Below are positions 32,800 to 39,710 of a stretch of DNA of 64,000 nt, one piece after another. The notes beneath the pieces are model-generated. The model did not search any database. It had not been told where the DNA came from and saw only the letters and a program-made list of their open reading frames with translations. Each line of letters begins with the position of its first letter. Positions within the stretch are counted from its first letter, which is position 1. This stretch comes from a virus, in IMG/VR virus record IMGVR_UViG_3300009506_000009, positions 1 to 64,000 of that record. One strand, written 5' to 3'. The translations under genes and the position numbers were made by a program.

Positions 32800-32871
32800 T
32801 ATGCAGTAGCGAAGGCGCAGATAACGGTTCAGACCCTGCGTAGATAGGTGGTGTGAGTCCACCCGGCATAA
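32800..32871 (+). ncRNA. tRNA-like RNA with TCAG-loop arm
   Basis: Acceptor-like TATGCAG/CGGCATA (6 of 7 pairs), T-stem-like GGTGG/CCACC with loop TGTGAGT. The central arm is CGCAG/CTGCG enclosing GGT-TCAG-ACC, again a 4-nt loop. 72 nt. Weakest member of the set. Confidence 0.35.
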
Positions 32872-32876
32872 GATAT

Positions 32877-32960
32877 GCCTCATTGCTGGAATTGGCATAC
32901 AGGCTCGGCTAAGAACCGAGTGTCGTAACAGACGTATAGGTTCGACTCCTATATGGGGCA
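32877..32960 (+). tRNA. tRNA-Leu(AAG)
   Basis: Acceptor GCCTCAT/ATGGGGC, anticodon stem CTCGG/CCGAG, loop CTAAGAA, long variable arm. A34 is unusual for a bacterial Leu tRNA. Confidence 0.85.
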
Positions 32961-33077
32961 CACTGAGTTTCATCAGTTCTCAGGCAACAAAGACTGAAGT
33001 GGTCCAGCCATGACTGCCTATCGACGGGTAGGTGTACGTTACAGCACACAGCATCGACGGATGGTGTGGGATTACGT

Positions 33078-33143
33078 TCGGACAGTGGTGTAATTGGAAG
33101 CATGCCAGATGTGGTAGGAAAGGTTCGAGTCCTTCTGTCTGAA
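33078..33143 (+). ncRNA. tRNA-like RNA with 4-nt anticodon loop
   Basis: Perfect acceptor TCGGACA/TGTCTGA and T loop TTCGAGT. The anticodon-position hairpin is TGCCA-GATG-TGGTA: 5 bp and 4 loop nt. 66 nt. Confidence 0.5.
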
Positions 33144-33148
33144 TTTAT

Positions 33149-33223
33149 AGCGGAGTGGGGAAGCCCGGAGTTCCCGCCTGCCTTGGACGCAGGAGATCGC
33201 TGGTTCAAATCCAGTTTCCGCTA
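33149..33223 (+). tRNA. tRNA-Pro(TGG), second copy
   Basis: Acceptor AGCGGAG/TTCCGCT, anticodon stem CCTGC/GCAGG, loop CTTGGAC. Sequence differs clearly from the copy at 32555. Confidence 0.88.
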
Positions 33224-33227
33224 CTTA

Positions 33228-33301
33228 TGGAGACGTAGCTCAGTGGTAGAGCGACGGTCTGAAGAGCCGTGCGTCGGTGGTTCGATCCCACTCGTCTCCA
33301 C
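33228..33301 (+). tRNA. tRNA-Phe(GAA)
   Basis: Acceptor TGGAGAC/GTCTCCA, loop CTGAAGA, canonical D and T arms. Confidence 0.92.
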
Positions 33302-33417
33302 TAACCTCTTGGAAAGTTGGCTTAAAAGCAGTCATCTTTTAAAGAGTGACGCCTGTGTCGTGCCTTTGAGTCTTTGGCGTAATAGCACACCAGAGGTTAA
33401 GTGGAAGAGAGGTAGAA

Positions 33418-33720
33418 ATGGAATCAATAGAGTTTGAGACTAACCCCGATGGTGGGGTTAACCTATATGTTAACGACGTATTCATCTCCCCTAAGCGATC
33501 ACAGAAAGTATGGAACCATAGCCCCGATGGATTTAACATTGGGTACCATGGTTCTGGTCCTGCACAAACAGCTTTGGCTATCTTAATGTGCTTTACCATC
33601 GACAATAACGATCTGGCTGTTCGATTGCATCAGGACTTCAAGCGGGAGTTTGTTGCTAACTGGGAAGTTGGTACGGTTTATTATGTTGATGTTGACAAGT
33701 GGATCGAGGAGCACAAATGA
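33418..33720 (+). CDS. DUF6166-like conserved phage protein
   Basis: 100 residues with the family pattern SPDGFNIGYHGSGPAQTALAIL followed by a helical region with LHQDFKREFV and a C-terminal tail. This small family is common in phages and mobile elements; function unknown. ATG at 33418 after GAGAGG. Its stop overlaps the next start (ATGA). Confidence 0.75.
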   Translation: MESIEFETNPDGGVNLYVNDVFISPKRSQKVWNHSPDGFNIGYHGSGPAQTALAILMCFTIDNNDLAVRLHQDFKREFVANWEVGTVYYVDVDKWIEEHK

Positions 33721-33989
33721 AAGTATGGGTTGTAACTGCTGAATCAGAATCTGGCGATGACTATGGCCCGGTTGTTTATACTGAAGAGCCAGCACCGCAA
33801 GTACTGAAGCACCTTGCCCAATCCTGGGATTACGACGACGGTGATGGCCCTGGTGACTATGGGTCGTATGTATACCTTGTTACAACGGCTGTGCGAGTTA
33901 TCGAGTTATGCCCCGGATGTGGACATCTACCCCACAAAGATATCTGTCCATCAGGATGTGCCTGTGAATATGTGGGATACACGGAGTAG
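33717..33989 (+). CDS. hypothetical protein with Cys-rich C-terminus
   Basis: 90 residues, coupled to the preceding gene. The last third CPGCGHLPHKDICPSGCAC is a probable zinc-binding segment. The stop codon TAG lies inside the acceptor strand of tRNA-Ser(TGA). Confidence 0.7.
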   Translation: MKVWVVTAESESGDDYGPVVYTEEPAPQVLKHLAQSWDYDDGDGPGDYGSYVYLVTTAVRVIELCPGCGHLPHKDICPSGCACEYVGYTE

Positions 33990-34068
33990 CAAGCAGATTG
34001 GCTGACTGCACCCGGCTTGAACCCGGACGAGCCTAACGGCCTTGGGAGTTCGAATCTCTCCTGCTCCG
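33983..34068 (+). tRNA. tRNA-Ser(TGA)
   Basis: Acceptor GGAGTAG/CTGCTCC, loop CTTGAAC, long variable arm. Its first 7 nt overlap the end of the upstream gene. Confidence 0.9.
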
Positions 34069-34073
34069 CCTTT

Positions 34074-34155
34074 GGGGTGTAGCTGACATGGTGTCTAACG
34101 GGCTTCGAACACCCGGCCTACCGAAAGGTAGATGGTTCGAGTCCATTACGCCCCG
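34074..34155 (+). tRNA. tRNA-Ser(CGA)
   Basis: Acceptor GGGGTGT/ACGCCCC, loop TTCGAAC, variable arm CTACC-GAAA-GGTAG. Confidence 0.88.
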
Positions 34156-34181
34156 CTAATGTGATAAATGTAGTTCCTAAT

Positions 34182-34266
34182 GGAGAGTGCCTGGGTTGGC
34201 TCCCTAACTGCGTTGGAAGCGCAGGGTGTCTCAGTTGAGACAGAAGTTCGATGCTTCCATTCTCCG
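34182..34266 (+). tRNA. tRNA-Ser(GGA)
   Basis: Acceptor GGAGAGT/ATTCTCC, anticodon stem CTGCG/CGCAG, loop TTGGAAG, variable arm TGTCTC/GAGACA. Confidence 0.9.
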
Positions 34267-34307
34267 CCTAAATGTCCCGCTTAGGGACACCTGGAGAGGT
34301 GTAACTT

Positions 34308-34559
34308 ATGTCCCATGAAATGTCCCTGAAACATATATATCCTACTGGTGCTGAACTATGGGAGTGCAACGAGTGTAGTAGAATGTTCGTCCTCACATGG
34401 CCCCCAAACTACCGAAAGATTGTTCTTGATCGTGGTGAGTTTGACATTGAACATACAGGAGTCAAGGGTGGTATGCAGATTAAGCCACCAGATGTGATCC
34501 AGCAGGATCGGTACTTGGACATTTGGGAGGAAGGACTGAAAGGTTTGTTTGATGAGTGA
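34308..34559 (+). CDS. hypothetical protein with Cys pair
   Basis: 83 residues, RBS GGAGAGG. A CNECSRMF zinc-knuckle-like segment follows an aromatic-rich stretch. No family recognised. Overlaps the next gene. Confidence 0.7.
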   Translation: MSHEMSLKHIYPTGAELWECNECSRMFVLTWPPNYRKIVLDRGEFDIEHTGVKGGMQIKPPDVIQQDRYLDIWEEGLKGLFDE

Positions 34560-34767
34560 AGATATCAACGAGTATATACTCACATACTCATTTGGAGTTG
34601 AACCCATTGGTGTAATCAAAGCCAACCAGAAAGTTATTGATATGCTCCTTAGTGGGGAAGCTGAATTGGCTGGAGCTTATAAGGTAGATGGAGAGCACAT
34701 GGAGCTTATTAGTGTCAGTGTTGTTCCATTACCTTTGATGAAAAGAACTACTTACTTAGAAGAATAA
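34552..34767 (+). CDS. hypothetical protein
   Basis: 71 residues, start inside the end of the preceding gene. Small alpha/beta protein (INEYILTYSFGVEPIGVIKAN). Unknown function; ends just before tRNA-Asn. Confidence 0.65.
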   Translation: MSEDINEYILTYSFGVEPIGVIKANQKVIDMLLSGEAELAGAYKVDGEHMELISVSVVPLPLMKRTTYLEE

Positions 34768-34770
34768 TAT

Positions 34771-34842
34771 TCTCCCTTAGCTCAGTGGCAGAGCGGCGTG
34801 CTGTTAACTCGACGGTCCCTGGTTCGATCCCAGGAGGGAGAG
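34771..34842 (+). tRNA. tRNA-Asn(GTT), degenerate anticodon stem
   Basis: Perfect acceptor TCTCCCT/AGGGAGA and T arm CCTGG-TTCGATC-CCAGG; loop CTGTTAA. The anticodon stem GCGTG/CTCGA pairs poorly, so it may be weaker than the second Asn copy. Confidence 0.75.
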
Positions 34843-34846
34843 CTAA

Positions 34847-34931
34847 GTCCACTGCATCGAGGGCATAGTAGGATGACGTTGCGAGGACGCACCCTAGACC
34901 CCTTCCGAATTGAGTGACCTGGACAGTGGAC
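34847..34931 (+). ncRNA. closed hairpin-domain RNA element
   Basis: 8-bp closing helix GTCCACTG (34847-34854) with CAGTGGAC (34924-34931) around an 69-nt interior. No gene. Unknown RNA between tRNA-Asn and the 34960 gene. Confidence 0.45.
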
Positions 34932-34959
34932 CTACTTTTGATTGATGAAGGAGATTACA

Positions 34960-35139
34960 ATGTACTTTATCTTTAATCTAAAAGCAACTAGTGGTACTGC
35001 ACACTATATTAAATGTGAAACCAGACAGGACCTTGAAGATCAGGTTGAATGGGCAATGAATCGAGAAGTTGCCTTCTTTGTTTCCCCTGATCTTGAAACC
35101 GTTCGCAGGGTTGCGGGTGTTGAATTAGAAGAGTTTTAG
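34960..35139 (+). CDS. hypothetical small protein
   Basis: 59 residues from the ATG at 34960 (GAAGGAG upstream). Compact alpha/beta composition (MYFIFNLKATSGTAHYIKC). The stop codon touches the 5' helix of the RNase P RNA. Confidence 0.7.
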   Translation: MYFIFNLKATSGTAHYIKCETRQDLEDQVEWAMNREVAFFVSPDLETVRRVAGVELEEF

Positions 35140-35343
35140 ATTGACCAGAGAACTCGTCGCTGTACGGCAGTGCCGTATAGAGGAACTTCAGGACTCCACT
35201 GCTAGAGGAAGGAGGCTAACGCCGATTGCACTTCCGAGGGAGCAAGCCAAACAGACCTAGCTGGAAAGCAGGGCAATGATGGTCGGGTTGGTGCATAGGT
35301 AGATGACGAGATAGAACAGAATCCTGGGTAAGCTCAGTCAATC
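35139..35343 (+). ncRNA. rnpB: RNase P RNA (bacterial type, reduced)
   Basis: Layout matches bacterial RNase P RNA. P1: GATTGAC (35139-35145) with GTCAATC (35337-35343). P2: CTCGTC (35153-35158) with GACGAG (35305-35310). P3 hairpin TACGGCA/TGCCGTA (35163-35177). CR-I follows at once as GAGGAACTTCAGGACTCC (consensus GAGGAAAGTCCGGGCTCC). CR-V after P2' is ACAGAATCCTGG. P4 core CAGGA pairs with TCCTG, a compensatory version of the E. coli CCGGG/CCCGG pairing. GGAGCAAG then GCCAAACAG recalls CR-IV. About 205 nt, much smaller than host RNAs. It would cleave tRNA 5' leaders; it sits 5 nt before tRNA-Asn. Confidence 0.85.
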
Positions 35344-35348
35344 TTTCA

Positions 35349-35422
35349 CTGACATGTGGTATAATGGTATTATGTCCGGCTGTTAACCGGAACGATGTAG
35401 GTTCGAATCCTACCGTGTCAGC
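35349..35422 (+). tRNA. tRNA-Asn(GTT)
   Basis: Acceptor CTGACAT/GTGTCAG, perfect anticodon stem TCCGG/CCGGA, loop CTGTTAA. Confidence 0.92.
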
Positions 35423-35436
35423 CTTTAGGAGGAACC

Positions 35437-35787
35437 ATGGCGAAAGATCGAAACATCAGAAAGAAGACCCGCTTCAACCCATACAAGAGTTGGGAAGGCG
35501 ACTGTGAGAGCTTCTCAGATGCTAGTCGTCGCCAGTTTGCCGAAGAACAAGTGGACCCCCCACGCAATAGACATATTAGAAAAAAGAAGAAACTGATCTT
35601 CATTATGGCTACAGCCTATGGTACCCCAAAGTGGTACATGCCAAAGGGTGCCTGGAGAATAGGCAAGTATGAGAAGATGCGGGATGCTGAAAAGGCTCTG
35701 GAGACCATGCAGAATAAACGCTGGCCTGGAGACTTCTACGAATTGAGAATCGAAGACAGGAGACCTGAGAGTGAAAAGACTGCGTAG
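35437..35787 (+). CDS. hypothetical basic protein
   Basis: 116 residues, RBS TTAGGAGGAA. Basic N-terminal half (RNIRKKTRF...NRHIRKKKK) and a C-terminal alpha/beta segment (KYEKMRDAEKALETMQNKRW). Overlaps the start of the lipoprotein gene. Unknown. Confidence 0.7.
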   Translation: MAKDRNIRKKTRFNPYKSWEGDCESFSDASRRQFAEEQVDPPRNRHIRKKKKLIFIMATAYGTPKWYMPKGAWRIGKYEKMRDAEKALETMQNKRWPGDFYELRIEDRRPESEKTA

Positions 35788-36820
35788 CTTTTTAATTGGG
35801 ATTGTAATCGGGCTGATCGTTGTGTATCTACTTTCATCCTGTAAGCCAGAAGAAGAGATCAAATCTATCCCACAGACTCTACCAAGGCAGTACCAAGTAA
35901 TCCTTCCATTAGCGATGAAGAATTATAGAGTTCCTACTATCGTTGCTGTTGAAGCAGAGACTCCTGCTGATCCCAATCAATACCTATGGATGGGGGATAT
36001 TCTAAAAGTGTCATGTGGTGCTGAGAATACTGAACGGTATGGTATGTCGTACTGTACTGACAAGGTTAAAGGGTTCCCGGATGGAACACACATCTGGTTA
36101 CAGTTAAAGCAGGGACACTCCTGGTGGGTTACTCCAGCATGTAGACCTATACCAGAGAAGTATTGGGATGCCTGGGTTGAGCAGTTTGCTCTTGTTGTGA
36201 TCCAGGAAATGGAAGACATTCTTGGTCCAGATGCAGTTTGGTATCTGTCGTATACAAATGAACCAGATACTTCTTTTGCAGGTTTGGGTGAGTGGCTCGG
36301 GTGTTGGGGTGAGACCTTTGAAGAAGGTCAATATTATGCTCAGTTCGCAAATCATGTAATCCCACAAATCCGGGCACGATATCCACATATTAGGCATGTT
36401 GTAGGTGAGTTTATTAATTATGGGTTGCCTTTTGCAGAGGGTGTAGCATCAACAATTACAGAGGCTGATGTTATCTCTTTTCATAGTTATAGTGGATGTG
36501 GCTGGAGCACAACAGGACTTGTTGAGCGTAAGATAGCTTGGTTCACAGAAAACTTTCCTGGTTTTCCCTTAGCTTTATCTGAGACAGGAATGACCTATGA
36601 TACCCCATCGGATGAATGTGATCTTCAGCAAGCAGAGTATGTAAAGTTTGTAACCAGCGATATTGATGTAGAAGCAGTGGGTTTATATACAGGCTGGCCT
36701 AACGGTTGGAAAAATACAGACTTGACAAGGTTTGATAAAGATGGTAAAATTGAACTTAAGCCGTCATATTTTGTTTACGAGTCACTACAGATATCCAAGG
36801 GATGGGAACCTTGGAGATAA
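35771..36820 (+). CDS. secreted lipoprotein, clan GH-A-like glycoside hydrolase
   Basis: 349 residues from a GTG at 35771. Signal peptide with membrane stretch LIGIVIGLIVVYL and lipobox LSSC, giving a lipid-anchored Cys at residue 24. The catalytic domain looks like a TIM-barrel glycosidase: YLSYTNEPD with the acid/base Glu (E164) after beta-4 and LALSETGMT with the nucleophile Glu (E271) after beta-7; FHSYSGCGW is typical of the beta-6 region. It would act outside the membrane of the infected cell on polysaccharide. An unusual phage-borne function. Confidence 0.75.
   Translation: MKRLRSFLIGIVIGLIVVYLLSSCKPEEEIKSIPQTLPRQYQVILPLAMKNYRVPTIVAVEAETPADPNQYLWMGDILKVSCGAENTERYGMSYCTDKVKGFPDGTHIWLQLKQGHSWWVTPACRPIPEKYWDAWVEQFALVVIQEMEDILGPDAVWYLSYTNEPDTSFAGLGEWLGCWGETFEEGQYYAQFANHVIPQIRARYPHIRHVVGEFINYGLPFAEGVASTITEADVISFHSYSGCGWSTTGLVERKIAWFTENFPGFPLALSETGMTYDTPSDECDLQQAEYVKFVTSDIDVEAVGLYTGWPNGWKNTDLTRFDKDGKIELKPSYFVYESLQISKGWEPWR
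36722..36750 (+). promoter_or_regulatory. internal sigma70-type promoter
   Basis: TTGACA, 17-bp spacer, TAAAAT inside the 3' end of the lipoprotein gene, about 75 nt before tRNA-Gln(CTG). Confidence 0.55.
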
Positions 36821-36825
36821 ATAAT

Positions 36826-36897
36826 TGCCCTGTCGTACAACTGGCAGTATGCCTGACTCTGACTCAGGTGATCTAGGTTCAAATCCTAGCGGGGCGG
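36826..36897 (+). tRNA. tRNA-Gln(CTG)
   Basis: Acceptor TGCCCTG/CGGGGCG, anticodon stem CCTGA/TCAGG, loop CTCTGAC. Confidence 0.9.
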
Positions 36898-36900
36898 CTA

Positions 36901-37027
36901 GTGTATATAAGGTTCGTTACTAAGACGTATGCAGTGGAAGGTTGTTGGAGTTGCGTCCAAGAGGAAGCCTTTATCCGGGCACGTCGGGATACGGCATTCC
37001 ACAAACCTCACTTCGAAGTATATACAC
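36901..37027 (+). ncRNA. structured RNA element A
   Basis: 9-bp closing helix GTGTATATA (36901-36909) with TATATACAC (37019-37027), inner TGGAA/TTCCA pairing. No gene. Confidence 0.5.
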
Positions 37028-37029
37028 AA

Positions 37030-37126
37030 ACAGGCTAATAAAGGCAAGTCTCGATTGAGACAGGAACTGTATGGTAGCCACTACACACCGTAGACCCGGA
37101 GACTCCCTCACCTTGCCTTGGCCTGT
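37030..37126 (+). ncRNA. structured RNA element B
   Basis: Closing helices ACAGGC/GCCTGT and AAGGCAAG/CTTGCCTT (37030-37048 with 37112-37126), inner hairpin GTCTC-GATT-GAGAC. No gene; ends 8 nt before tRNA-His. Confidence 0.5.
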
Positions 37127-37133
37127 ATAACAT

Positions 37134-37207
37134 GGAGCCTATAGTATAACGGTTCAACATTCCTGACTGTGGATCAGGAGATACGGGTTCGAATCCCGTT
37201 AGGCTCC
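37134..37207 (+). tRNA. tRNA-His(GTG)
   Basis: Acceptor GAGCCTA/TAGGCTC with extra G at -1 opposite C73, the histidine identity element; loop CTGTGGA. Confidence 0.93.
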
Positions 37208-37219
37208 CAAGGAGTTACA

Positions 37220-37393
37220 ATGAGTAAATATCAGATCGAAGAAAACCCAGGTGATCTGCCTACAGTATTGATGGTTGGTACCTTTAGCATTGATCAGCTT
37301 CAAGAGATTATTGCTGAGATGGAAGACTTGTATGCTTCCCAGGATACTGACTTTACTGATGAGATTGTTTCTCAGATGATGGAGGATCGCTAA
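37220..37393 (+). CDS. hypothetical acidic small protein
   Basis: 57 residues from the ATG at 37220 (AAGGAG upstream). Very acidic C-terminal helix (EIIAEMEDLYASQDTDF). Stop overlaps the next start (TAATGG). Unknown. Confidence 0.7.
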   Translation: MSKYQIEENPGDLPTVLMVGTFSIDQLQEIIAEMEDLYASQDTDFTDEIVSQMMEDR

Positions 37394-37803
37394 TGGCAGT
37401 TCTCGTAGGCAAGAATGCTGTAATCACCATTGACAACTCCAAACCGTTTTATACCACTGAGTTTGACTTGACGCCTATCAAGTATGTCAAAGATGCTCTT
37501 CCAGAAGTTAGCATCACTGCTAATTTTGATGGTCTTGGTCCTTCATTAGACCTGTTCAGTTATGCTCAATACCATACAACCACGTTGTATTACGAGACTG
37601 GAACATATTGGTTCTGCCACCGCAACAAGATGGAAGTATATACACGTGGTATGACAGTACTTGATAATACAGTTAGTATTGACTTCGAAGTTGTTCCTGG
37701 ATCAGAAGTTGACCTAACAAACTATAGCTGGATTGCACGCTTCCTACGTTTCGTGTTTCGCCACAAAATGGGAAGAGTGGCAATTGAATACTTTACGAGG
37801 TGA
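37393..37803 (+). CDS. hypothetical protein
   Basis: 136 residues, coupled to the preceding gene. Beta-rich N-terminal 100 residues and a basic helical end (RFLRFVFRHKMGRVAIEYF). Not recognised. Confidence 0.7.
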   Translation: MAVLVGKNAVITIDNSKPFYTTEFDLTPIKYVKDALPEVSITANFDGLGPSLDLFSYAQYHTTTLYYETGTYWFCHRNKMEVYTRGMTVLDNTVSIDFEVVPGSEVDLTNYSWIARFLRFVFRHKMGRVAIEYFTR

Positions 37804-37805
37804 GT

Positions 37806-38078
37806 ATGCCTGTTATCTGGAAGTATGATCTTAGTGAAGTAGAGAGGCTAACGTATGTAGACATTCCAGGTCTGATACAGGTTTTGTCCGTTGGCACTCA
37901 GGATGATCAACCAGTTGTATGGGTTATGTGCCAGCCAAAAGAGCCAACGAAAAGGTACTTATTCTGGTATGCTCAAACAGGCCGTCCGTTTGATCCAGAC
38001 AAAGGTCTAAAGTATATTAATACAACTCAACACATGGGCGGTTTGTATGTAGCTCATTGGTTTTATATGCGGGTGTGA
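37806..38078 (+). CDS. DUF7352-like protein
   Basis: 90 residues from the ATG at 37806 (GAGG upstream). The layout IWKYDLSEVERLTYVDIPG, VVWVMCQP and C-terminal GGLYVAHWFYM matches a small phage/bacterial family of unknown function. The last codons and TGA stop overlap the 5' part of tRNA-Gly(TCC). Confidence 0.7.
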   Translation: MPVIWKYDLSEVERLTYVDIPGLIQVLSVGTQDDQPVVWVMCQPKEPTKRYLFWYAQTGRPFDPDKGLKYINTTQHMGGLYVAHWFYMRV

Positions 38079-38139
38079 TGTAATGGTAACGTGCCGTCCT
38101 TCCAAGTCGGTCTTCGGAGTTCGAGTCTCCGCACCCGCA
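38069..38139 (+). tRNA. tRNA-Gly(TCC)
   Basis: Perfect acceptor GCGGGTG/CACCCGC, loop CTTCCAA. Overlaps the upstream gene by 10 bases. Confidence 0.9.
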
Positions 38140-38195
38140 CTTTTCATGTAATGATAATACCCCTTAGGAGGCACTATCACTACACAAAACATCAT

Positions 38196-38266
38196 GCGGT
38201 ATTAGTTTAGGGGTAAAACGAGTGCTTGCCAAGTACTAGTCAGCAGTTCAAATCTGCTATACCGCT
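38196..38266 (+). tRNA. tRNA-Gly(GCC)
   Basis: Perfect acceptor GCGGTAT/ATACCGC, anticodon stem AGTGC/GTACT, loop TTGCCAA. Confidence 0.9.
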
Positions 38267-38294
38267 CTGGTAACCATTAGACAGGAGAGAGGAT

Positions 38295-38567
38295 ATGTCT
38301 GAAAAAGTGTTTGTTTTGGTGAGTGAAGAAGGGGATGTGTATGGTGTGTTCAAAGATAAGGAAAATCTTGAATGGGAAATCCTGCGAGCCGCAATGGACG
38401 GGTATGACCGGGACCCGGAACTACCATCGCCAGAGTTTGCATCCTTCTGTCTGATCCCGAACTACTATTCAGAAAACTCATATGGAGTTTACGTTGCAGG
38501 TATGGGAAAACACCCTGAGCCTTTCCTTTGGGATGTTGTTTATCTAGAAGAGAGCACACTCTATTAA
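38295..38567 (+). CDS. hypothetical protein
   Basis: 90 residues, RBS AGGAGAGAGG. Soluble acidic alpha/beta protein (MSEKVFVLVSEEGDVYGVF). Ends one base before tRNA-Arg. Unknown. Confidence 0.7.
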   Translation: MSEKVFVLVSEEGDVYGVFKDKENLEWEILRAAMDGYDRDPELPSPEFASFCLIPNYYSENSYGVYVAGMGKHPEPFLWDVVYLEESTLY

Positions 38568-38568
38568 T

Positions 38569-38640
38569 GCCCTGGTAGTCGAGCGGATAAGACGCTACCC
38601 TGCGAAGGTAGAAGCGAAGGTTCGAGTCCTTCCTGGGGCA
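38569..38640 (+). tRNA. tRNA-Arg(GCG)
   Basis: Acceptor GCCCTGG/CTGGGGC, anticodon stem CTACC/GGTAG, loop CTGCGAA. Confidence 0.9.
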
Positions 38641-38641
38641 C

Positions 38642-38670
38642 TTGACAACTTCCGGCTCGTATGGTAAAAT
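38642..38670 (+). promoter_or_regulatory. sigma70-type promoter upstream of HNH gene
   Basis: TTGACA, 17-bp spacer, TAAAAT. The transcript would begin with a strong GC-rich hairpin (GCCGGG/CCCGGC, about 38678-38727). Confidence 0.7.
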
Positions 38671-38978
38671 ACTTTTGCCGGGTTGGGGAAACTCTGGAGC
38701 GAGTCACTCCACCCCTCCCGGCTCCACGATATGGCGCAGATACCGAACGGTCAGAGTATTCTTGTATCATCTGTGGTTGGAATGAGATTAGTCCATCACT
38801 AGGATATTCTCCCCTACAAATAGACCATATCAACGGAGATTGGACGGATAACTCTCCAAAAAATCTTAGAGTTATATGTCCTAATTGTCACAGCCTCACG
38901 CCAACATACGGTTCTCAGAATACAACAATAGAGAAAAACGCAAGAGGTAGAGGCTTACAAAGAGAGTACAAGGGGTAA
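38661..38978 (+). CDS. HNH endonuclease, start uncertain
   Basis: The HNH core is clear: CIICGWN, LQIDHINGDW, NLRVICPNCH. The frame's only ATG (38661) overlaps the promoter -10 at 38665-38670, so the true start is unknown and the N-terminus may be missing or use a rare codon. Its stop TAA lies inside the acceptor stem of tRNA-Cys. HNH genes adjoining tRNA genes are typical mobile nucleases. Confidence 0.65.
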   Translation: MVKYFCRVGETLERVTPPLPAPRYGADTERSEYSCIICGWNEISPSLGYSPLQIDHINGDWTDNSPKNLRVICPNCHSLTPTYGSQNTTIEKNARGRGLQREYKG

Positions 38979-39041
38979 GAGCCATATGGAGAGGCTACGG
39001 TCTGCAAAACCGTTTAAGGAGTTCGATTCTCCATTACCCCT
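38972..39041 (+). tRNA. tRNA-Cys(GCA)
   Basis: Perfect acceptor GGGGTAA/TTACCCC, anticodon stem ACGGT/ACCGT, loop CTGCAAA. Overlaps the HNH gene end. Confidence 0.92.
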
Positions 39042-39052
39042 CTGGAGAAACT

Positions 39053-39235
39053 ATGTGGTTAAACTTAAAGCTCTGGTTAGAAGAATGGTGGATACTAATG
39101 TATAATTGGTATCGCTTAAAGAAGATCAACTACTTGATGTGGAAGCTTGATCGTCTAATGAAAAAGCATATTGTGGTTGAAGGTGACTTTAAAGTGAGTG
39201 AAGAACAGGAGAGTAGTAATGAGTCGAAGCAATAA
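39053..39235 (+). CDS. hypothetical small protein
   Basis: 60 residues, Trp/Leu-rich N-terminal amphipathic stretch (WLNLKLWLEEWWILMYNWY) and charged tail. Possibly membrane-peripheral. Overlaps the next small gene. Confidence 0.6.
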   Translation: MWLNLKLWLEEWWILMYNWYRLKKINYLMWKLDRLMKKHIVVEGDFKVSEEQESSNESKQ

Positions 39236-39368
39236 AGAAATCAAACGGTTGGTGTCTGATGCGGCCTTGATAGTTGCTGGAATGGTTTTGTTTGTGTATG
39301 GTTTTGTGTCCAAAGACCCGTATGTGGCTTTTGGCGGGGCTGTTTGTTTTATTGTGGGGTTAATATAG
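39219..39368 (+). CDS. small membrane protein, 49 aa
   Basis: ATG at 39219 inside the end of the previous gene with GAG upstream. Two hydrophobic spans (ALIVAGMVLFVYGFV and VAFGGAVCFIVGLI) with a KDPY turn. Unknown function. Confidence 0.65.
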   Translation: MSRSNKEIKRLVSDAALIVAGMVLFVYGFVSKDPYVAFGGAVCFIVGLI

Positions 39369-39411
39369 TGTGCCTATATCGACTCCCACTTGCGTCTCTA
39401 GGAGTTTAGTA

Positions 39412-39609
39412 ATGGCAGGAGAAAATATAGAACTAGGGTTGACGTGCATTAACGATGAGTTTCAGGATGCAGATGCGGTTGCCTTTGAAGACGATCATGG
39501 TTTGCTTATTAGCTTATCCCACGATACGTACATCCGAATTGAGCCACAGGTGTTCCCAAAGCTGATCGCACTGATGGCAGAAACAATGGATGGGATGGTA
39601 GCCTTTTAA
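39412..39609 (+). CDS. hypothetical protein
   Basis: 65 residues from the ATG at 39412 (TAGGAG upstream); acidic, soluble (DEFQDADAVAFEDDHGLLISL). Not recognised. Confidence 0.65.
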   Translation: MAGENIELGLTCINDEFQDADAVAFEDDHGLLISLSHDTYIRIEPQVFPKLIALMAETMDGMVAF

Positions 39610-39618
39610 TAATCGTAT

Positions 39619-39705
39619 GGAGTCGTGACAGAGTACGGTAATGTGCCCGGTTGCTACCCGGAGACCATGGGAAACCATGCGGAGGTTCAAATCCCCCCGG
39701 CTCCG
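39619..39705 (+). tRNA. tRNA-Ser(GCT)
   Basis: Acceptor GGAGTCG/CGGCTCC, loop TTGCTAC, variable arm CATGG-GAAA-CCATG. Confidence 0.88.
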
Positions 39706-39710
39706 CTGAT

